64,000 nt of DNA from DASWED01 sp036394995 (GTDB lineage: Bacteria; Actinomycetota; UBA4738; JACQTL01), in NCBI GenBank assembly GCA_036394995.1, contig DASWED010000062.1, positions 56,561 through 120,560 on the forward strand, in the 5' to 3' direction. Within the stretch, counting starts at the first letter, position 1; each line of letters begins with the position of its first letter. Of the stretch, positions 60,867 through 64,000 are shown piece by piece. The notes under the pieces are model-generated. The model was not told the DNA's origin and made no database searches. It worked only from the letters and a program-made list of their open reading frames with translations. The position numbers and the translations under genes were made by a program.

Positions 60867-61943
60867 ATGGAAGCAGTCGACTGGGAGATGCACGACCGGG
60901 CCGCCAACCTGGTCGACTGGCGACTGGCCTCGCAGATCGGCGCCAGGCTCACCGGCGGCGGCCCGCAGCTCACCGACGTCCAGCGGGCCCGCCTCAGCGA
61001 GGACTTCGCCGAGCTGGTCCCGATGGCCGAGGACATCGTCAGCGACTTCACCGGCCTCCGGCCCCAGGGGTTCAAGGCCCGGGCGTGGGTCATGTCCCGG
61101 AGCCAGTGGATCGACCAGAACCTCCGGGGGTTCCAGCTGGTCCTCGAGCCCCTGGCGGCCCGCGTCCTGGCCAAGCGGGGGCAGGGCGGCTCGGTCCGTC
61201 GCAAGGGCCTCGGCCTCCAGGTGGGGCTGCTGATGGGGTACGTCTCGCGCAAGGTCCTGGGGCAGTACGACTTGTTCCTGCCCCCCGACGACGAGGGCCT
61301 GCTGTACTTCGTGGGGCCGAACGTCGCGGCCGTCGAACGCCGGCTTCGGTTCAAGCCCCGGGACTTCCACATGTGGCTGTCGCTGCACGAGGTGGCCCAT
61401 CGGGTCCAGTTCGGCTCGGTGCCGTGGCTCCGCCACCACCTCACCAGCCAGGTCGACACCTATCTCAACTCGGTGGAGCTCGACTCCAAGCGCGTGATGG
61501 AGGCCCTGAAGCGCGCCGTCGAGGAGATCCGGTCCTCCGGGAACCGCCGGGCTCAGGACTTCATCATGCTGTTCATGACCCCCGAGCAGCGGGCCATCCT
61601 GGAGAAGGTCCAGGCCCTCATGTCGCTGCTGGAGGGCCACGCGAACTACGTCATGGACACCGTGGGGGCCGAACGGGTCCCGGGTGCGGCCCGGATGCGG
61701 GGCGGCCTGCAGGAGCGCCGGAAGTCCTCGGGCATCGAGCGGACGTTCCAGCGGGTCATCGGGTTCGAGTCGAAGGTCCGCCAGTACGACGTGGGCGAGA
61801 AGTTCGTGGCCCACGTGGTCGAACGGGCCGGCATGGACGCGTTCAACCGCGCGTGGGACGACCCCGCGAACATCCCGGACCTCCCGGAGGTCATGGATCC
61901 CGATCGGTGGCTGGCCCGGGTCGGCCCCGACCCCGCCCCGTAG
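60867..61943 (+). CDS. DUF2342 zinc metalloprotease-like protein
   Basis: The 358-aa protein carries HEVAH (174-178), a zincin HExxH site, and a downstream EGHANYVMD segment that may supply a third ligand. It belongs to the actinobacterial DUF2342 family, annotated as zinc-dependent metalloprotease or coenzyme-F420-biosynthesis-associated protein. This family normally precedes tilS and hpt, as here. The substrate is unknown. ATG 60867 follows GGGGAG at a rather long distance (11 nt). Confidence 0.88.
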   Translation: MEAVDWEMHDRAANLVDWRLASQIGARLTGGGPQLTDVQRARLSEDFAELVPMAEDIVSDFTGLRPQGFKARAWVMSRSQWIDQNLRGFQLVLEPLAARVLAKRGQGGSVRRKGLGLQVGLLMGYVSRKVLGQYDLFLPPDDEGLLYFVGPNVAAVERRLRFKPRDFHMWLSLHEVAHRVQFGSVPWLRHHLTSQVDTYLNSVELDSKRVMEALKRAVEEIRSSGNRRAQDFIMLFMTPEQRAILEKVQALMSLLEGHANYVMDTVGAERVPGAARMRGGLQERRKSSGIERTFQRVIGFESKVRQYDVGEKFVAHVVERAGMDAFNRAWDDPANIPDLPEVMDPDRWLARVGPDPAP

Positions 61944-61967
61944 GCCGCCGTCCCGAGGAGCGACCCC

Positions 61968-63086
61968 GTGCCCAGGCGCCCCCCGGCCGTGGCCCGGGTT
62001 CTGGAGCGGGTCACCGCCACCGCCCGCGAGCACGACATGTTCTCCGCCGGCGACCGGGTCCTCGTGGCGGCCTCCGGCGGCCCCGACTCCACCTGCCTGC
62101 TGTACTCCCTGTGGCACCTGCGGCGCCTGTTCCGCATCCGGCTCGAGGTCTTCCACTTCGACCATCGCCTCCGTCCCGACAGCGGGAAGGACGCGCAGTA
62201 CGTCCGCCGAACGGCAGCGAGGCTGAAGGTTCCGTTCCACCTTCGGGTCGCGGAGGACGCGCCGGCCAGAGGAGTCTCGGTCGAGGACTGGGCCCATACG
62301 GCCAGGTGGAACGCGGCGAACCTGATTCGCCGTGAGGATGGCTTCGCCACCGTCGCCCTCGGCCATACGCTGGACGACCAGGCGGAGACGGTGCTCATCG
62401 CCCTGCTGCGGGGAGGCGGGCTCCAGTTCGTCTCCGGGATGCGCCCGAAGGAAGGGCGCCTTCGGGTGCACCCCCTGATCGAGGTCCGCCGGACCGAGGT
62501 CGAGGACTTCTGCCGGGCGCTGGGCCTGCGGCCCAGACGCGACCCCTCCAACCGGGATCGTCGGTTCCTCCGCAACGCCCTCCGCCACGAGGGGATCCCG
62601 GCCCTGGAGCGGGCCACCGGCCGCGACGTGAAGGGGCCCATCGCCCGGAGCGCGGCGCTGCTCGGACCGGACGCGGACGAACTGTTCGGCCAGGCCGCGA
62701 AGGCGTACGCGGAGATGGACGCGCCGCGGGACGGCATCCCGGCGGGGCCCGTGCTGTCGCTGCCGCCCGCGATCGCGAGCCGGGTCGTCAAGCTGGTGGC
62801 CTGGCAGCTGGCCCACGATCCCGGACGCGAGGAGGTCAGGGCGATCCTCGACCTCGCCCGGGGCCGGCCGGGGAGGAGACGAGCCCTGTCCGGGGGATTG
62901 ATCGCGGTCCGGGACAGGGAGTATGTTCGCCTCTCCCGAACTTCCCCCGGGGTCGGCGACGAAGCACCACTGAGAGCCGGGAAGGGGAATTCGGATGGAT
63001 CTCCAGCTCGCACCGCCCGCCGCACCGCCAGTCGAGGCACCGGTCGAGGCGCCGGTCGAGTCGCACCGCGACCCCGCGCTCCATAG
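61968..63086 (+). CDS. tilS: tRNA(Ile) lysidine synthetase
   Basis: TilS modifies C34 of tRNA-Ile(CAU) to lysidine. The 372-aa protein has the PP-loop SGGPDSTCLLYSL (about residues 36-48), HFDHRLRPDS, the GHTLDDQAETVL segment and RDPSN-type R-x-x-x-N motif. Core homology ends near residue 340. The last 30 residues are an Arg-rich out-of-frame reading of the hpt start: tilS overlaps hpt by 92 bp. Loss of an earlier stop codon may explain this. GTG start 24 bp after the DUF2342 stop. Confidence 0.92.
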   Translation: MPRRPPAVARVLERVTATAREHDMFSAGDRVLVAASGGPDSTCLLYSLWHLRRLFRIRLEVFHFDHRLRPDSGKDAQYVRRTAARLKVPFHLRVAEDAPARGVSVEDWAHTARWNAANLIRREDGFATVALGHTLDDQAETVLIALLRGGGLQFVSGMRPKEGRLRVHPLIEVRRTEVEDFCRALGLRPRRDPSNRDRRFLRNALRHEGIPALERATGRDVKGPIARSAALLGPDADELFGQAAKAYAEMDAPRDGIPAGPVLSLPPAIASRVVKLVAWQLAHDPGREEVRAILDLARGRPGRRRALSGGLIAVRDREYVRLSRTSPGVGDEAPLRAGKGNSDGSPARTARRTASRGTGRGAGRVAPRPRAP

Positions 63087-63657
63087 ACTGCTCGCTCACG
63101 TGCCGGCGCTCGAGGACGACATCGAGAAGGTCCTGATCACCGAGGAGGAGATCCAGGCCACCGTGCGCCGCCTCGGCGAGGAGATCACCCGCGACTACGC
63201 CGGCAAGGACCTCCTGCTGGTGGGGGTGCTGAAGGGCGCGTTCCTGCTGATGGGGGACCTGTCGCGGAACATCCGCCTGCCGCTCGAGTTCGACTTCATG
63301 GCCGTGTCGTCCTACGGCGCCGCCACCAAGACCTCGGGCGTCGTCCGGATCCTGAAGGACCTCGACCGCGAGATCGAGGACCGCCACGTCCTGCTGGTCG
63401 AGGACATCGTCGACTCGGGGCTCACGCTGGCCTACCTGCTGAAGAACCTCCGCACGCGCCGGCCCGCGTCGCTCGAGGTGTGCGCCCTGCTGTGGAAGAC
63501 CGCGATGCAGCAGGTCAGCGTGGACCTCAAGTACGTCGGCTTCGAGATCCCGCCGGAGTTCGTGGTGGGGTACGGGCTCGACTACGACGAACGCTTCCGC
63601 AACCTCCCGTACGTCGGGACGCTCAAGCCGTCCGCGTACCAGGGCAACGGCGAGTAG
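62995..63657 (+). CDS. hpt: Hypoxanthine-guanine phosphoribosyltransferase
   Basis: A 220-aa PRTase that salvages hypoxanthine and guanine. The PRPP-binding motif LLVEDIVDSGLTLAYL is clear, plus GVLKGAFLLMGDL and the hood residues near WKTAMQQVSVDLKYVGF. Relative to relatives of about 175-185 aa it has some 40 extra N-terminal residues (Pro/Ala-rich). The ATG at 62995 has AAGGGGAA at good spacing, so this start is likely real despite the overlap with tilS; an alternative is GTG at about 63101. The usual downstream ftsH is replaced by a lipoprotein gene. Confidence 0.93.
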   Translation: MDLQLAPPAAPPVEAPVEAPVESHRDPALHRLLAHVPALEDDIEKVLITEEEIQATVRRLGEEITRDYAGKDLLLVGVLKGAFLLMGDLSRNIRLPLEFDFMAVSSYGAATKTSGVVRILKDLDREIEDRHVLLVEDIVDSGLTLAYLLKNLRTRRPASLEVCALLWKTAMQQVSVDLKYVGFEIPPEFVVGYGLDYDERFRNLPYVGTLKPSAYQGNGE

Positions 63658-63704
63658 CCCTCCCGAGCGAGGAACGGGCCGGGGCTCCGCGCCGTCCAAG
63701 AGCC

Positions 63705-64000
63705 ATGGTGACGAAACGATTCGTGGCGGGCACCGTCGTGCTGATCGCGTTGGTCGCGTGTGCCAAGGCTGCGCCCCAGCCGGGTGCGGGACCCAGCCCG
63801 GACGCCGGGATCCGCGGCATGGTCGTGCTGGGGCCGCAATGTCCGCTGGTGATGGCGAACAGTCCCTGCCCGGACAAGCCCTACCAGGGCAAGGTTCTGG
63901 TGAAGGGTGCGAACGGCGACGTGGTGGCCACCGTGACCTCCGGGACCGACGGGAGGTTCGAGGTGGTGCTCGAGCCCGGGCACTACGTGCTGCAGGGCGT
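63705..64000 (+). CDS. Lipoprotein, truncated by the window edge
   Basis: An open frame from ATG 63705 to the right edge (98 full codons). It starts with a lipoprotein signal (MVTKRFVAGTVVLIALVAC, Cys19) and continues with GPQCPLVMANSPCPDKPYQG, then GTDGRFEVVLEPGHYVL, which looks like a small beta-sandwich (carboxypeptidase-regulatory-like) domain. Function unknown; its end lies outside the window. Confidence 0.7.
   Translation, partial: MVTKRFVAGTVVLIALVACAKAAPQPGAGPSPDAGIRGMVVLGPQCPLVMANSPCPDKPYQGKVLVKGANGDVVATVTSGTDGRFEVVLEPGHYVLQG

Overview
The window is GC-rich (roughly 70 %), densely packed chromosomal DNA of an actinobacterium (Actinomycetota). Several arrangements support this: padR-ino1 as in Mycobacterium (Rv0047c-Rv0046c); an OB-fold gene near a ceoB/ceoC-like TrkA pair and a divergent KimA-like permease, as around Rv2690c-Rv2694c; topA-tmk-holB; and metalloprotease(DUF2342)-tilS-hpt. 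Starts are often GTG or TTG, 4-base GTGA/ATGA overlaps are common, and several -10 boxes lie 7-10 nt before the start codon, as in leaderless actinobacterial mRNAs. The topoisomerase I tail has Cys4 zinc ribbons instead of the Lys-rich tail known from mycobacteria and streptomycetes, which hints at a deep-branching lineage. I cannot fix the class. There is no phage, complete IS, CRISPR array or rRNA.

Layout. 0-5.5 kb: an Eis-like acetyltransferase, a DHFR-like pseudogene with its middle deleted, and a leftward padR-ino1-MFS operon behind an AT-rich palindromic operator. 5.5-14 kb: secreted Asp-box protein, secreted sulfatase, large LuxR/AAA regulator, and a Ser/Thr kinase with an extracellular seven-bladed propeller. 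14-19 kb: a phosphodiesterase-flippase pair and small membrane proteins. 19-26 kb: RTX-type secreted protein with a LOG-like protein, an MrfA-type helicase, a CaCA exchanger and an LCP operon. 26-37 kb: ion and stress physiology (STAS/anti-sigma pair, CPA2 antiporter, H+-pyrophosphatase, OB-fold protein, NadB, two TrkA regulators, KimA-like importer). 37-40 kb: a complete zinc-uptake unit, znuA-znuC-znuB-zur, with shared Zur-box-like sites.

40-49 kb: HD protein, DUF3618 protein, BrkB-holin fusion, DedA protein, topA, an MFS-thymidylate kinase fusion and holB. 49-54 kb: three response regulators, one carrying an adenylate/guanylate cyclase domain, a frameshifted membrane protein and two exported proteins. 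54 kb: tRNA-Thr(CGT) followed by a degenerate 20-bp tandem repeat. 54-60 kb: acyltransferase-SGNH protein, a tiny exported protein, a class V aminotransferase and a seven-repeat delta-60 protein. 60-64 kb: Ala/Pro-rich envelope protein, DUF2342 metalloprotease, tilS, hpt and the start of a lipoprotein gene.

The clearest functional units are zinc homeostasis (ZnuACB/Zur), potassium homeostasis (KimA-like plus two RCK proteins), inositol synthesis under PadR, replication (topA/tmk/holB) and tRNA/purine salvage (tilS/hpt). The most unusual items are the receiver-HTH-cyclase protein divergent from its NarL-type paralogue, the propeller kinase, the MFS-Tmk and BrkB-holin fusions, and the two damaged genes.
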